Source: Sphingorhabdus sp. 109 (GTDB taxonomy: Bacteria > Pseudomonadota > Alphaproteobacteria > Sphingomonadales > Sphingomonadaceae). From it: a stretch of DNA of 64,000 bases. The notes below the pieces were generated by a model that was given only the letters and a program-made list of their open reading frames with translations, did no database searches and was not told where the DNA came from. The position numbers and the translations under genes were made by a program. Location: the NCBI RefSeq assembly GCF_902506555.1, contig NZ_LR732707.1, forward strand, positions 124,001 to 188,000, read 5' to 3'. Below are positions 29,219 to 39,891 of this stretch, piece after piece; within the stretch, counting starts at the first letter, position 1, and each line of letters begins with the position of its first letter.

Positions 29219-29248
29219 CCAGACGATTAAATTGCTGGAGAGACACAG

Positions 29249-30391
29249 ATGCTACGCCCCTTTGACAATGACGAGCGCCGCCAATTCCGCGAAACCTGCC
29301 GGCGCTTTGCCGAGACCGAATTGCAGCCGTTCGCCAATGAGTGGGATGAAGCGGGCGAAATCCCCTGGGAGGTTCACGAAAAAGCCGGGGCGCTTGGCGT
29401 ATGGGGCTTTGGCGTCGACGAAAAATATGGCGGGCTCGGCATGGACGATATTTTCATGCGCGCGGCCTGGGGCGAGGAAGCGGCAAGAGCGCATAATGGC
29501 GGCACGCTGGCGGCGCTCGGTGGCCGCTCGATTTCCATCGGCCCGATCCACAAGCTGGCTTCGCAGGATATCAAGGAGCGCATCCTGAAGGATATCGTGC
29601 TCGGCAAAAAGGGTTCCAGCCTTGGCATTACCGAACCGGGTGGCGGATCGGACGTCGCCAATATGCAGACCACGGCGCGGCAGGACGGCAATCACTGGGT
29701 GATCAACGGGGCCAAGACCTTCATCACCGGCGGCATGACGGCCGACCATTATGTCATCGGCGCGCGCACCGGCGGCGAGGGACTGAACGGTATCTCGCTG
29801 TTTCTGGTCGACGCCGATGCAGAGGGTTTCTCGCGCACCGCGCTCGACAAGAAAATGGGCTGGTGGGCTTCGGACCAAGCCTCGCTCTATTTTGATGAAG
29901 TGCGCGTCCCGGCGGAAAATATGCTCGGCGAGGAAGGCCGCGGTTTCATCCAGATCATGCACAATTTCAACCACGAGCGGCTCGGCATGGTTGCCCAGTC
30001 GCTCGGCATGATGCGGGTGCTGCTCGAATATTCGATCGACTATGCGCAGCAGCGCGAGACCTTCGGCAAGCCGATGATCAGGCACCAGGTGATCCGTCAC
30101 AAGATCGCCGACATGTCGGCGCGAGTCGACCGGCTCGACGGCTGGCTCAACCAGATCTGCTGGCTCGCCGATCAGGGCGAGATGCCGGTCGCGCAGATTT
30201 GCAAGGCCAAGTTCAGCGCCACCAAGGATCTCGAGTTCTGCGCCAGCGAAGCGATGCAGATACTCGGCGGCGCCGGCTATCTGCGCGGCAATCCGGTCGA
30301 ACGTTTCTATCGCGAGGTCAAGGTGATGGCGATCGGCGGCGGCTCGGAAGAAATCATGCGCGATCTCGCGGTCCGGCAAATGGGCCTCTGA
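29249..30391 (+). CDS. Acyl-CoA dehydrogenase
   Basis: A 380-residue FAD enzyme making the alpha-beta double bond in acyl-CoA during beta-oxidation. Visible motifs: LGITEPGGGSDVANMQTTA (flavin and substrate contacts), WVINGAKTFITGG, and the C-terminal QILGGAGYLRGNPVERFYRE. Length is typical of the family. GGAGA precedes the ATG. It ends the ADH-thioesterase-dehydrogenase cluster, pointing to oxidation of an alcohol or acyl chain; the exact substrate is not deducible. Confidence 0.93.
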   Translation: MLRPFDNDERRQFRETCRRFAETELQPFANEWDEAGEIPWEVHEKAGALGVWGFGVDEKYGGLGMDDIFMRAAWGEEAARAHNGGTLAALGGRSISIGPIHKLASQDIKERILKDIVLGKKGSSLGITEPGGGSDVANMQTTARQDGNHWVINGAKTFITGGMTADHYVIGARTGGEGLNGISLFLVDADAEGFSRTALDKKMGWWASDQASLYFDEVRVPAENMLGEEGRGFIQIMHNFNHERLGMVAQSLGMMRVLLEYSIDYAQQRETFGKPMIRHQVIRHKIADMSARVDRLDGWLNQICWLADQGEMPVAQICKAKFSATKDLEFCASEAMQILGGAGYLRGNPVERFYREVKVMAIGGGSEEIMRDLAVRQMGL

Positions 30392-30493
30392 TCGCGCTTG
30401 CCATTTTCGGTTGGCGGGCGATAAGCAGAGCCTCTTGTCATCCGTTCGCGTTGAGCCTGTCGCAGCAGCGCGTCCGGCAACAGCATCAGGCTG

Positions 30494-31429
30494 ATGGAAT
30501 ATAATATGCCCGATCTTATATCCGCCAATAGCCCGCCAGAAAACGGCCCGATCCTGCTGCCGGCGGGGTCGGTTCTCTTCGGTCTGCTCACCTTCGCGAT
30601 GATGGACGTGGCGATGAAAAGCCTGTCGATCGAGATTGGCGCCTATAACGCGATCCTCTGGCGGGTGCTGCTCGCTCTGGTGATCGTTTCGGTGGTTTTC
30701 TTCGTGCGCCGCCCGAGAATGCCGGGCAAGGCCGCCCGCAAGGTCCATCTGCAGCGCGGCATCATCATCGTCTTCATGTCCTATCTGTTCTTCTGGGGCC
30801 TGGCACGGGTGCCGCTGGCCGAAGCCATCGCGCTCTCCTTCATCGCGCCGATTATCGCGCTCTATCTCGCCGCCGTGTTCCTTGGCGAGACCATCCACCG
30901 CAACGCCATTTACGCCTCGGCGCTGGGCTTTGCCGGGGTGCTGGTGATCGCATGGGGCAGGGCGAGCGGCGAGTTCGAGAAAGAGGCGCTGTTCGGCATC
31001 GGAGCCATTCTTGTGTCGGCGGTGCTCTATGCCGGCAATCTGGTGATCCAGCGGCAACAGGCGCTGCTCGCCGGGCCTATCGAGATCAGCTTTGCCCAGA
31101 ATCTCGTGGTCGGGTCGTCCTTCCTACTGCTCGCACCCTTTTTTGCGGTCGTTCCGGAAGCGGAATCGTTGCCCTATATCGGGGCCGCGGCGATATTCTC
31201 GCTGATCTCCTCGCTGTTCATCGCCTGGGGCTATGCGCGGGCCGAAGCGCAAAATCTGATCAATCTTGAATATAGCGCCTTCATCTGGGCGGCGATTTTC
31301 GGCTGGCTATTCTTCCGCGAGCCAATCACGCTGATCACCGTGGTCGGCGCGGCGATGATCGTCGTCGGTTGCATATTGGCAACGCGGCGCGAGCGGAAAG
31401 TTGCGCATATCGAAACCACCGCGGTCTGA
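30494..31429 (+). CDS. DMT-superfamily EamA transporter
   Basis: A 311-residue inner-membrane protein with about ten hydrophobic segments in two EamA repeats (around 15-140 and 160-300). It is a drug/metabolite transporter family member, generally an exporter of small metabolites. The second repeat has EYSAFIWAAIFGWLFFREP, typical of EamA. It may be read with the following gene, whose ATG lies 5 bases after its stop. Substrate unknown. Confidence 0.88.
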   Translation: MEYNMPDLISANSPPENGPILLPAGSVLFGLLTFAMMDVAMKSLSIEIGAYNAILWRVLLALVIVSVVFFVRRPRMPGKAARKVHLQRGIIIVFMSYLFFWGLARVPLAEAIALSFIAPIIALYLAAVFLGETIHRNAIYASALGFAGVLVIAWGRASGEFEKEALFGIGAILVSAVLYAGNLVIQRQQALLAGPIEISFAQNLVVGSSFLLLAPFFAVVPEAESLPYIGAAAIFSLISSLFIAWGYARAEAQNLINLEYSAFIWAAIFGWLFFREPITLITVVGAAMIVVGCILATRRERKVAHIETTAV

Positions 31430-31434
31430 TCGCG

Positions 31435-32607
31435 ATGGCGCTGCGCATCGGCAATCGAGAGGCGCGCTGGCTGTGGCTGCAGGCGCAGGGCCTGTCCGAA
31501 ACCCCGACCGGTCCGCTCGACCTGCCGGAGACGATCCGTCGCCTCGGCTATGTCCAGCTCGACACGATCCAGAATGTCACCCGCGCCCACCATCATATCT
31601 TGTGGAGCCGCAACCAGAATTACCGCGAGCCGATGCTCGACAAGCTGTTGGGCGAGGACAGGGGGGTGTTCGAACATTTCACCCACGATGCTTCGGTCCT
31701 GCCGATGGAATTCTATCCGATGTGGCAGCGCCAGTTCCGGCGGCTCGGCGCAAAGGTGGCGGGCCATGCCTCCTTTAAAAAAGCAGCGCGCGAAATCGGG
31801 GCCGACGAGATCAAGGCCCGCATCGCAGCGGAGGGCCCGTTGTCAACCCAGGCCTTTGACACTAGGGTCAGCGGCAAGAAACAGATGTGGGAACGCCCGC
31901 CGCACAAGAGGGTGATGGACCAGCTCTGGTATGCCGGCGAACTGGCGACCTCCCATCGCGTCAATTTCACCAAATATTACGACCTCAGCGAGCGGGTGAT
32001 TCCCCCGCATCATCGTGAACCAATTCATGACGACGAGGGCCAGATCGACTGGCTCTGCCGTAACGCGCTCGACCGGCTGGCCTTTGGCTCGCTCGGCGAA
32101 ATTCAGCGTTTCTGGGATGCTGTGAACGCAAAGGAAACGCGGGCCTGGGCCGATGCGGCCAGCGACATCGTGCCGGTCGAGGTGGAAAATTACAAGGGCC
32201 AGTGGCTCAAGGCCCTGGTACCGCCCGATATCGAAGTCCGTCTGGCCAAGCTGTCCCGACCAACCGTACGGCTGCGGATCGTCAATCCGTTTGACCCGGC
32301 TGTCCGCGACCGCAAACGCCTTCTGACCCTGTTTGGCTTCCACTATCGTAATGAAATGTTCGTGCCCGCCGCGCAGCGGCAATGGGGCTATTATGTCTAT
32401 CCGCTACTGGAACGCGACCGCTTTGTCGGCCGGATCGAGATCAAGGCGGACCGGGCAGCGGGGCATTTGCGGGTCACGCAACATTGGCCCGAACCTGGCG
32501 TGCGCCGGTCAGCCACGCGACAAGACAAGCTGGCAGCAGAGCTGATCAGGCTGGCCCGGCTGATTGATATTGCAGATGTCCATTGGGAATGTGAAGGCCG
32601 GTCGTAG
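31435..32607 (+). CDS. Winged-helix DNA glycosylase-like protein (YcaQ/DUF1006)
   Basis: A 390-residue member of the YcaQ (AlkX) family, DNA glycosylases that unhook interstrand crosslinks. The family hallmark is QLDTIQNVTRAHHHILWSRN near the N-terminus, followed by winged-helix regions and the C-terminal block RIEIKADRAAGHLRV. The QxD of YVQLDT matches the proposed catalytic motif. The ATG at 31435 starts 5 bases after the transporter stop, without a strong ribosome site, which suggests coupling. Role in crosslink repair is inferred from the E. coli homologue. Confidence 0.88.
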   Translation: MALRIGNREARWLWLQAQGLSETPTGPLDLPETIRRLGYVQLDTIQNVTRAHHHILWSRNQNYREPMLDKLLGEDRGVFEHFTHDASVLPMEFYPMWQRQFRRLGAKVAGHASFKKAAREIGADEIKARIAAEGPLSTQAFDTRVSGKKQMWERPPHKRVMDQLWYAGELATSHRVNFTKYYDLSERVIPPHHREPIHDDEGQIDWLCRNALDRLAFGSLGEIQRFWDAVNAKETRAWADAASDIVPVEVENYKGQWLKALVPPDIEVRLAKLSRPTVRLRIVNPFDPAVRDRKRLLTLFGFHYRNEMFVPAAQRQWGYYVYPLLERDRFVGRIEIKADRAAGHLRVTQHWPEPGVRRSATRQDKLAAELIRLARLIDIADVHWECEGRS

Positions 32608-32619
32608 CGGTCTGTTCGC

Positions 32620-33165
32620 CTATTTGACGGTGCCGCGAAAACGCAGTTCGCCGGTGGCGCCGGGTTCGATAGGTGATGGCAGCACCCAGCGAATGTGAGT
32701 GACATCAGCCGCCACGGCGGGGCGGGAGCCCTGTGTATCATCTTCGACGCTCAGCTTAGACAGGGTGCCGAAATTCTCGCCACCGTCAACCGATACCAGC
32801 GCCCAGTCTTCAAGCGCTTCGACGAAGGCAACAGCCTGGTGCACCGGGTTGTTGAGCACAAAGCCGGTCACAGCCTCGTCGCCCATATTGCGATAGCTGT
32901 TGGTGATCAGCAGCTTGTCGCCGGGAACAACCTTGGTGGTCGAGGGACTGATAAGCTGGGTCACAGACTCGCCATTCTCCGATATTGTGGTGCGTTCGAT
33001 CATGATCGAACTGTCGATTTTCACATTCGACCGCGGATCCGTTGCCGCTTCTGCGCCATTATCGGACGATGTTGCCGCACGGGCAATCTGGGATGCCGAC
33101 AATCCGGTCATCAAGACACCGGCTACCAGAGCCGCTTCGAGCAAAATAACGCGCATATTGGACAT
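32620..33165 (-). CDS. Exported DUF11-like beta-sandwich protein
   Basis: A 181-residue protein with an N-terminal signal peptide ending near ARAA. The mature part looks like a DUF11-type Ig-like domain: PGDKLLITNSYRNMGDEAVT and a following NNPVHQAVAFVE resemble the conserved start of that repeat. Such domains occur in surface and adhesin proteins. The ATG at 33165 is favoured by AGGA 9 bases upstream. It is divergent from tamA. Function unknown. Confidence 0.72.
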   Translation of the reverse strand: MSNMRVILLEAALVAGVLMTGLSASQIARAATSSDNGAEAATDPRSNVKIDSSIMIERTTISENGESVTQLISPSTTKVVPGDKLLITNSYRNMGDEAVTGFVLNNPVHQAVAFVEALEDWALVSVDGGENFGTLSKLSVEDDTQGSRPAVAADVTHIRWVLPSPIEPGATGELRFRGTVK

Positions 33166-33380
33166 TTCTGACGATCCTGTTGAACAATTACCGACCAGAT
33201 AAAGCATCTGGTGCTGACCGGACAGAATATTGCCGATCATGGTTAATATACGGTTAAAATCATCTGTGAAATTGGCGGCTTGATGCTGGCGGACCGAATA
33301 TTAAGCGAAAGCGAATGCCCTTCGGAAAAAGGCGCTTATTCGTTGGCATCGCGATTCAACCACAGCTAAAGAGATTGGTG

Positions 33381-35474
33381 ATGGGTCTGACCGCATATTG
33401 TCGCTGCCTTGGCATGCTGGTTGTGTTGCTGACGGGTTTGCCCGTCGGGCCGGTCGATGCACAAACGGCAGAACAGCCCGCCAGCGGTGCGGTGGACGAG
33501 CCCGGTTTTGACGTGCCGCTCGATCCCGATCAGCCGCTGACCGAATTTCCTGATTTTGGTGTCGAATGGCCGGACCTAGAGGAAGAAGCGGCACCGCAGG
33601 CTGACGGAAACGCCGATGCCGGCGCTGCGATCCCTCCCGCCGGAGACGGAACCGGCGACCAGGATGTCCAGCCCGCTTCCGAACTATTGGCAGAACAATT
33701 GCCGCTCAACGAATATCGACCGACCGATGCGCTGGCCGAAACCGCCTACGGGATCAGCTTTGAAGGGTTGCCCGAAGAGACCGGAGAAGCTTTTGACACG
33801 CGCTTCGAAATTTTATCGGTGCTGGAACAATATCGCGGCGACGATGCCAATTTCGCGCAGATTCGGCGGCGCGCGCAAAGCGATGCCGATCTGGTCGAGC
33901 GGTTGCTGCGCATAGAAGGCTATTATGATGCGGTTGTGCAGACCCGTTTCGAGCGCGACGGAGCGGAGCGGGTCAATGTCGTGATCAGGGTGCAGGCTGG
34001 GCCGCAATATAAGCTGGACGCCATTGCCTTGCCCGGAATCGAAACGGCGGTTGCGCCCGATCCAGCGAGTTTCCGAGAAAGTTTCGGACTGCAGCCCGGC
34101 GATGTCGTCAACAGCGACAGGATCATGGAAGCGATCAGTCGGATCGACGGCACAATGGCGGAAAATGGCTATCCTTTCGCCAGTACCGCCGAACCGGAAC
34201 TGGAAATCGATCACGCGACGCGGCTGGGTGATCTCGCCGTGGCGGTGACGCCGGGCGGGCGCTATAATTTTGGTTCGATCGATCTCGCGCCGACCGCGCT
34301 GTTTGATGCAGACCATGTCCAGATGATCGCCCGCTTCGATCCGGGCGATCTCTATCAGGCCTCCGATCTGGAGGATTTGCGCCGGGCGCTGGTCGCTACC
34401 GGTCTGGTCTCGACCATCGCCATCGAACCGGTGAAGGCCGATGATCCCGAAGCGGTGGATATAGCCGTGAAACTGACGCCGGCACCGTTGCGAACCGTGG
34501 CTGGCGAACTGGGTTACGGGACAGGCGAGGGCGCCCGCGCCGAAGTGAGCTGGGAGCACCGGAATCTGTTCCCGCCGGAAGGACTGATCCGGCTAACCGG
34601 CGTGCTCGGCACGGAGGAACAATCGGGCAGCATTGTCTACCGCCGCAACAATTTTCGCCGACGCGACAATATATTGAACGGACGGTTGGCACTGAGTCTG
34701 GTCGATAGCGCCGCCTATGATGCCGAAACCCTGTCGATCGCCGCGAATATCGAGCGGCAGAGCAATCTGATCTATCAGAAGCGCTGGAACTGGTCGGGCG
34801 GTTTCGAACTGATTGCATCGCGGGAAACCGATGTCACCGGAGACATTGGCGCGACCGATCCGGAAACCTATTTCATCGCCTCCCTGCCGGGACTGGTGAC
34901 CTATGATGCCAGCGACAATCTGCTCGATCCAACCCGTGGATTCCGGCTAAGCGCCCGTATTGCTCCCGAAGCATCGCTGCAGGGCGGCAGCTTCTTCTAT
35001 ATCCGCGGCCAGGTCGACGGCAGCGCCTATTTCCCGGTCTCGGATAAGATCGTGCTGGCCGGCCGTACGCGTATCGGCACGATTGCCGGTGCCGGTACCA
35101 ACAGCATCGCTCCCTCGCGCCGGCTCTATTCCGGTGGCGGTGGCTCGGTGCGCGGGTATAGCTACCAGACCGTCGGACCACTGGATGCCAATGATGATCC
35201 TGTGGGCGGCCGTTCGCTGGTCGAATTTTCGCTCGAGGCGCGCGTCCGTACCGGACTTCTGGGTGGCAATTTCGGTGTCGTGCCGTTCATCGACGCCGGC
35301 AATGTATACACCAGCAGCACACCGGATTTGTCCGATCTGCAATATGGGGCCGGTCTCGGCATCCGCTATTATAGCGACTTCGGCCCGATCCGGATCGACG
35401 TCGGTACACCGATAAACAGGCGATCGGGAGATTCGCGTATCGCGGTCTATGTTTCGCTCGGGCAGGCATTCTAG
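33381..35474 (+). CDS. tamA: Translocation and assembly module outer-membrane protein TamA
   Basis: A 697-residue Omp85-family protein. A signal peptide (to about residue 27, PVDAQ) is followed by an acidic Pro/Ala/Asp-rich linker (about 30-125), three POTRA domains (about 130-380) and a 16-strand barrel. The barrel shows the Omp85 loop GGGGSVRGYSYQTVGP and ends in Phe. TamA works with TamB in outer-membrane protein and lipid transport. The ATG at 33381 follows AAAGAGA; an in-frame ATG at 33315 would add 22 residues without a plausible signal sequence. tamB starts immediately after its stop codon. Confidence 0.92.
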   Translation: MGLTAYCRCLGMLVVLLTGLPVGPVDAQTAEQPASGAVDEPGFDVPLDPDQPLTEFPDFGVEWPDLEEEAAPQADGNADAGAAIPPAGDGTGDQDVQPASELLAEQLPLNEYRPTDALAETAYGISFEGLPEETGEAFDTRFEILSVLEQYRGDDANFAQIRRRAQSDADLVERLLRIEGYYDAVVQTRFERDGAERVNVVIRVQAGPQYKLDAIALPGIETAVAPDPASFRESFGLQPGDVVNSDRIMEAISRIDGTMAENGYPFASTAEPELEIDHATRLGDLAVAVTPGGRYNFGSIDLAPTALFDADHVQMIARFDPGDLYQASDLEDLRRALVATGLVSTIAIEPVKADDPEAVDIAVKLTPAPLRTVAGELGYGTGEGARAEVSWEHRNLFPPEGLIRLTGVLGTEEQSGSIVYRRNNFRRRDNILNGRLALSLVDSAAYDAETLSIAANIERQSNLIYQKRWNWSGGFELIASRETDVTGDIGATDPETYFIASLPGLVTYDASDNLLDPTRGFRLSARIAPEASLQGGSFFYIRGQVDGSAYFPVSDKIVLAGRTRIGTIAGAGTNSIAPSRRLYSGGGGSVRGYSYQTVGPLDANDDPVGGRSLVEFSLEARVRTGLLGGNFGVVPFIDAGNVYTSSTPDLSDLQYGAGLGIRYYSDFGPIRIDVGTPINRRSGDSRIAVYVSLGQAF

Positions 35475-38400
35475 GTGGCCGGGTCCAATGACAGGCCCGG
35501 TCCCAGGCGACTGATCTGGCGCTGGTCGATGCGCAGCCTGCTCGGCCTCGCGGCGCTGGTCTTGCTCGGATTGTTCGGCGGGGCGATGTGGCTGGATAGC
35601 GATTCGGGCCATCGTTTCATCATCAACCAGGTTGAGGCACTGGAACCGGACGATGGTCTGCGTATCCGGATCGCGGAAATCGACGGGTCGATCTACGGCA
35701 AGGCCAGGGTGCAGGGACTGCAGCTGCTTGATCCCGAGGGTGCGTTTTTCTCCGCCGGTACTGTGGCGGTCGACTGGAATCCGCTGGCCTGGATTTTCAA
35801 CGAACTGAACATTGCCGATGCGCTGGTCCTGAAAGCGCGGCTCGACCGTTTGCCCGAACTGATCGATAGCGGGGAAGACAATCCCTTGCTCCCCGGTTTC
35901 GACATCTATGTCGGCGCTTTCCATGCCGAGAATCTTGCGCTCGGAAAAGCCATTGCCGGCAGCGAACAATTTGCCGACCTGTCCGGCTCCGCCGACATCC
36001 GTGCCGGTCGCGCGATGCTGCGTCTCGATGCCGCGACAACGCGCAGCGGCGACAAATTGCTGCTTGCGCTGAATGCCGAGCCGAGCCGGCAGAAGCTCGA
36101 TATCGATGCGGAAATTATCGCTCCTGCCAGTGGAGTAATAGCCAATGCTCTCGGGATGGATCGCGCTCTGGCGCTGACCCTGAAAGGCGATGGCAGCTGG
36201 CAGAAATGGAATGGCGAACTGATCGCGCTCGGCAACGAGGAGATGTTGACGCAAGCCACGATCGAAGCACAAGAAGGGCTATTCTCCTATGACGGCAGGC
36301 TGACCGCCGCGGCGTTGCCGGGGGGACTGGCACAGAAGCTGGGATCGCCGGAAATCCGGATAAAGGGTACGGCCAGCCTCGCAGACCGGCTGGTGGCGCT
36401 GGACCTCGAGGCGCGTTCCGCTGCTCTGTTTCTGACCGCGACCGGCGGGATCGATCTGGCCCGCAACAGTCTGGATGCGATGCGTCTGGAAACACGGTTG
36501 GTTGATCCGTCCGCGCTGTCCGCCAATATGAAGGCGCAGGATTTCGAATTGAAAGCGTTGCTGAACGGCAAAATATCCCGGTTGCGCTATCAATATCTGC
36601 TGACCGCGCCGCAGTTGGCACTAGGCAAGACGCTGCTGACCAATGTGCGCGGCGAAGGCGAGGGGCAGCGCGATACCGGCGGCTGGGATATTCCCGTCGC
36701 GCTTTCGGTCGGAACCGTGATCGGCAATGGCGAATTGCTCAAGCAATTGCTCTCCGGTTTCGGCGCGAACGCATTGCTCCGCTATGAAAAGGAACTGCTG
36801 TTTGCGGAGCGGGCGAAGGTTGCGACCGATGCGGCGCAGGGCACCCTGGATCTGGAATTGCGCCCCGCAACCGGCGATTTTGCCATCAATGTCAACGCTA
36901 ACGCGCCCGGTTTCGCGGTGCAGGGTGTCGGGATCGCCGATATTATCGCCGCCATCAATATCGGGCCGGCATCCACCGGAATCGCGCTGGACGGACAGGT
37001 CAATGCCCGGTTGCGCCGCTTCGATATCGGCTTTTTGCGCGAGCTGGCTGGCGGTCTGCCGCAGTTGCAGACCGGTCTTGCGCTTGGTCCGGACGGACTG
37101 CTGCGGTTCACCGATCTCAACCTGTCTGCTCCGAAAATCTCCTTTCGCGGTTCGGGGCGTCAGACCAGCGCGGCGACCTTTGCCTTCCGGGGGTCGGGAA
37201 AGCAGGACAGCTATGGCCGTTTTGATCTGAAGCTCGACGGTGCGCTGAACCGGCCGAAGATCGCGTTATTGCTAGACAGTCCGCTGCCGGCGGCAGGGCT
37301 TTCTGCCGTCAGCCTGCAGCTCGATCCGTCCAAGGGCGGCTTTTCCTATATCGCGTCCGGTGGATCGACGCTCGGGCCGTTCAGCAGTGACGGGATGATC
37401 CTGACCACGCCGGGTCAGGACACAGCGGTACGGGTAGACCGCCTGCTGGTCTCCGACACGCTGGCCAGCGGCATAATCAGGCCGACCGCCAATGGCCTTG
37501 CCGGAAGGCTGGACGTCAGCGGTGGCGGCGTGAATGGCGATGTCCTGTTTCGCCCCGGTGCAGGGCAACAGCTGATCCGCGCCAGTCTAACAGCGGAAAA
37601 TGCGCGGTTCGACGGCAATCCGCCGATCTACATACGGACGGCCGTGGTCGATGCTGATATCGTGCTGATCGACGGCCAGTCCGATATCGACGCTACCCTG
37701 CGTGCGCAAGGGATTAGCCGCGGCGAATTGATGATCGGCCGGGTGGCCGCCAATGCCAAGCTGACCGACGGCAGCGGCGGCGCGACCTTCACCATCGCCG
37801 GGACGCGCGGAAGCACCTTCGAGTTTCAGGCAAAAGCCGATATCAGTCCGGATCGCTACCGGATTTCGGGAACCGGCCAGTTTGAAGGCCGCACCCTTCG
37901 TCTCGCGCAGCCGCTCGAATTACGCCGTGATGGCGATGGCTGGACCGCTTCGGCAACCACGGTCAACTATGGCCGAGGCAGCGCCAGACTGTCCGGTCGC
38001 TGGGGCAGCGGCCGGTCGAGACTGGACCTGTCGATGACAAAGATGCCGCTGTCGCTCGTCGACATCGGCTATCCCGATCTCGGACTGGGCGGCAGTGTTA
38101 ATGGCACCGTCAAGCTCGAACAGTCGGGCAGCCGGATGCCGGTTGGTGAAGCCAGGCTGACGGTCAAGGGGCTGACACGGTCCGGCCTGATCCTGACGTC
38201 CACACCGGTTGATCTCGGTCTCAACATGGCTCTCTCAAGCCGCAATGCTGCAGCACGCGGAATCATCAAATCGCCCGAAGGCAAGACCATTGGGCGGTTC
38301 CAGGGGCGGGTGAGCGGTCTGGGCAGCGGCAACTGGCAGGATGAACTGATGCGCCGGCCGTTGTTCGCCCAGGCGCGTTTCAACGGCGGTGCAGAAAGCC

Positions 38401-39644
38401 TGTGGCGTCTCACCGGTGTCGAAACCTTCGATCTGACCGGACCGGTGGCAGCCAGCGCCGATGTCAGCGGCAGCCTCGCCAATCCCGAAATCAAGGGGCA
38501 GGTCAGTACCAGCAGCGCGCGGCTCGAAAGTCCGCTCACCGGCACGGTCATTTCCGATATCAAGGCCGTGGGCCAGTTTGACGGTTCGCGCCTGGTGCTG
38601 CCGAAATTGACGGGCAATACGGCGCGGGGCGGTACGGTCAGCGGCAGCGGCAGTTTCAATTTCGCCGTGGCGCCGGGAGAGGGCATTGGCATCACGATGG
38701 ACGTCAATGCCGAGCAGGCGGCGCTGATTGCGCGGGATGATTTTGCCGCCACGGTAACCGGGCCGATCAAGATCCGCAGCTCGGCCGACGGCGGACTGAT
38801 CTCGGGCGATGTGCTGCTTAATCGCAGCTTCTTCCGTTTCGGCAGGGCCAGCGCAACCGCCAGCCTGCCTGATATCAAGACCCGCGAGATCAACCGGCGG
38901 GCAGACGAGCGGCCGGTCGTGACCCGCAGCCGCCCCTGGCGATTTGCGCTGACCGCCAAGGCACCCAACCGTCTACGGGTCGAGGGGCTGGGGCTGGACA
39001 GTGAATGGGGGGCCGATCTCAGGATTTCCGGACCGGTCGACAATTTCGCGATGGTTGGCACCGCCGATCTGATCAGCGGCAATTATACCTTTGCCGGACG
39101 GCGATTCACTCTGGAGCGCGGTGTCATCCGCTTTGTCGGCAACCAGCCGGTCAATCCGACCCTGGATATCGAAGCCGAAGCCGATCTGACCGGTCTCAAT
39201 GCCACGATCAATGTCACGGGGACCGGAAACAAGCCGGAAATCGCCTTCACCAGCATTCCGGCCCTGCCCGAAGACGAACTGCTGTCGCGGGTGTTGTTCG
39301 GCGCCTCGATTGCCGACCTGTCCGCCCCGGAGGCGGTCCAGCTGGCTGCTGCCGTGGCTTCGCTGAACAGCGGTGGCGGACTCGATCCGATCAATCAATT
39401 GCGCAAGGCGGTGGGTCTCGATCGCCTGCGTATCCTGCCGTCCGATACCGATACCGGTTCCGGTACTTCGATTGCCGCGGGCAAATATATTACCCGCCGC
39501 GTCTATGTGGAACTGATCACCGACGGCAAGGGCTATAGCGCCACCCAGCTCGAATTCCAGATCACCCGCTGGCTATCGATCCTCTCGAGCATCTCGACGC
39601 TCGGCCGGCGCAGCGCCAATTTGCGGGTAAGCAAGGATTATTGA
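35475..39644 (+). CDS. tamB: Translocation and assembly module protein TamB
   Basis: A 1389-residue AsmA-like protein anchored in the inner membrane by a hydrophobic segment (about 18-42). A long beta-rich body forms a hydrophobic groove spanning the periplasm, and the conserved DUF490 domain is at the C-terminus (for example FTLERGVIRFVGNQPVNPTL and PEDELLSRVLFG). It partners TamA in envelope biogenesis, as in the E. coli pair. The GTG start directly follows the tamA stop with no gap. Length is close to other alphaproteobacterial TamB proteins. Confidence 0.94.
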   Translation: MAGSNDRPGPRRLIWRWSMRSLLGLAALVLLGLFGGAMWLDSDSGHRFIINQVEALEPDDGLRIRIAEIDGSIYGKARVQGLQLLDPEGAFFSAGTVAVDWNPLAWIFNELNIADALVLKARLDRLPELIDSGEDNPLLPGFDIYVGAFHAENLALGKAIAGSEQFADLSGSADIRAGRAMLRLDAATTRSGDKLLLALNAEPSRQKLDIDAEIIAPASGVIANALGMDRALALTLKGDGSWQKWNGELIALGNEEMLTQATIEAQEGLFSYDGRLTAAALPGGLAQKLGSPEIRIKGTASLADRLVALDLEARSAALFLTATGGIDLARNSLDAMRLETRLVDPSALSANMKAQDFELKALLNGKISRLRYQYLLTAPQLALGKTLLTNVRGEGEGQRDTGGWDIPVALSVGTVIGNGELLKQLLSGFGANALLRYEKELLFAERAKVATDAAQGTLDLELRPATGDFAINVNANAPGFAVQGVGIADIIAAINIGPASTGIALDGQVNARLRRFDIGFLRELAGGLPQLQTGLALGPDGLLRFTDLNLSAPKISFRGSGRQTSAATFAFRGSGKQDSYGRFDLKLDGALNRPKIALLLDSPLPAAGLSAVSLQLDPSKGGFSYIASGGSTLGPFSSDGMILTTPGQDTAVRVDRLLVSDTLASGIIRPTANGLAGRLDVSGGGVNGDVLFRPGAGQQLIRASLTAENARFDGNPPIYIRTAVVDADIVLIDGQSDIDATLRAQGISRGELMIGRVAANAKLTDGSGGATFTIAGTRGSTFEFQAKADISPDRYRISGTGQFEGRTLRLAQPLELRRDGDGWTASATTVNYGRGSARLSGRWGSGRSRLDLSMTKMPLSLVDIGYPDLGLGGSVNGTVKLEQSGSRMPVGEARLTVKGLTRSGLILTSTPVDLGLNMALSSRNAAARGIIKSPEGKTIGRFQGRVSGLGSGNWQDELMRRPLFAQARFNGGAESLWRLTGVETFDLTGPVAASADVSGSLANPEIKGQVSTSSARLESPLTGTVISDIKAVGQFDGSRLVLPKLTGNTARGGTVSGSGSFNFAVAPGEGIGITMDVNAEQAALIARDDFAATVTGPIKIRSSADGGLISGDVLLNRSFFRFGRASATASLPDIKTREINRRADERPVVTRSRPWRFALTAKAPNRLRVEGLGLDSEWGADLRISGPVDNFAMVGTADLISGNYTFAGRRFTLERGVIRFVGNQPVNPTLDIEAEADLTGLNATINVTGTGNKPEIAFTSIPALPEDELLSRVLFGASIADLSAPEAVQLAAAVASLNSGGGLDPINQLRKAVGLDRLRILPSDTDTGSGTSIAAGKYITRRVYVELITDGKGYSATQLEFQITRWLSILSSISTLGRRSANLRVSKDY

Positions 39645-39891
39645 GCCGGTTTGCTTCCAATGGAACGGGGGATGGAATGGAAAGCGCGACACCCGTCAGA
39701 TCGGCGCGCGGCGAAACGAAGCATGCCACGAAATATGCTTGCCACGCCGCGCGGCCGCCCCGGCTGGTCTTTCCGATAATATAGACCCCGAGAGGTCGGC
39801 AGATCGTAAGATCAGACGGCGCAGGCCCGGCGCATCAGCGGGCATCGTGAATGCATGATGACAGGCGCGGCGGATTGTCCGATGCGGGATC
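39645..39891. other. Gap between tamB and the autotransporter gene
   Basis: 247 bases between convergent genes. It contains a few short imperfect inverted repeats but no clear terminator or ORF. Confidence 0.45.

Noticed and set aside
29252..31057. A 601-codon leftward ORF
   Set aside because: Antisense shadow of the acyl-CoA dehydrogenase and transporter genes, both clearly homologous to known families.
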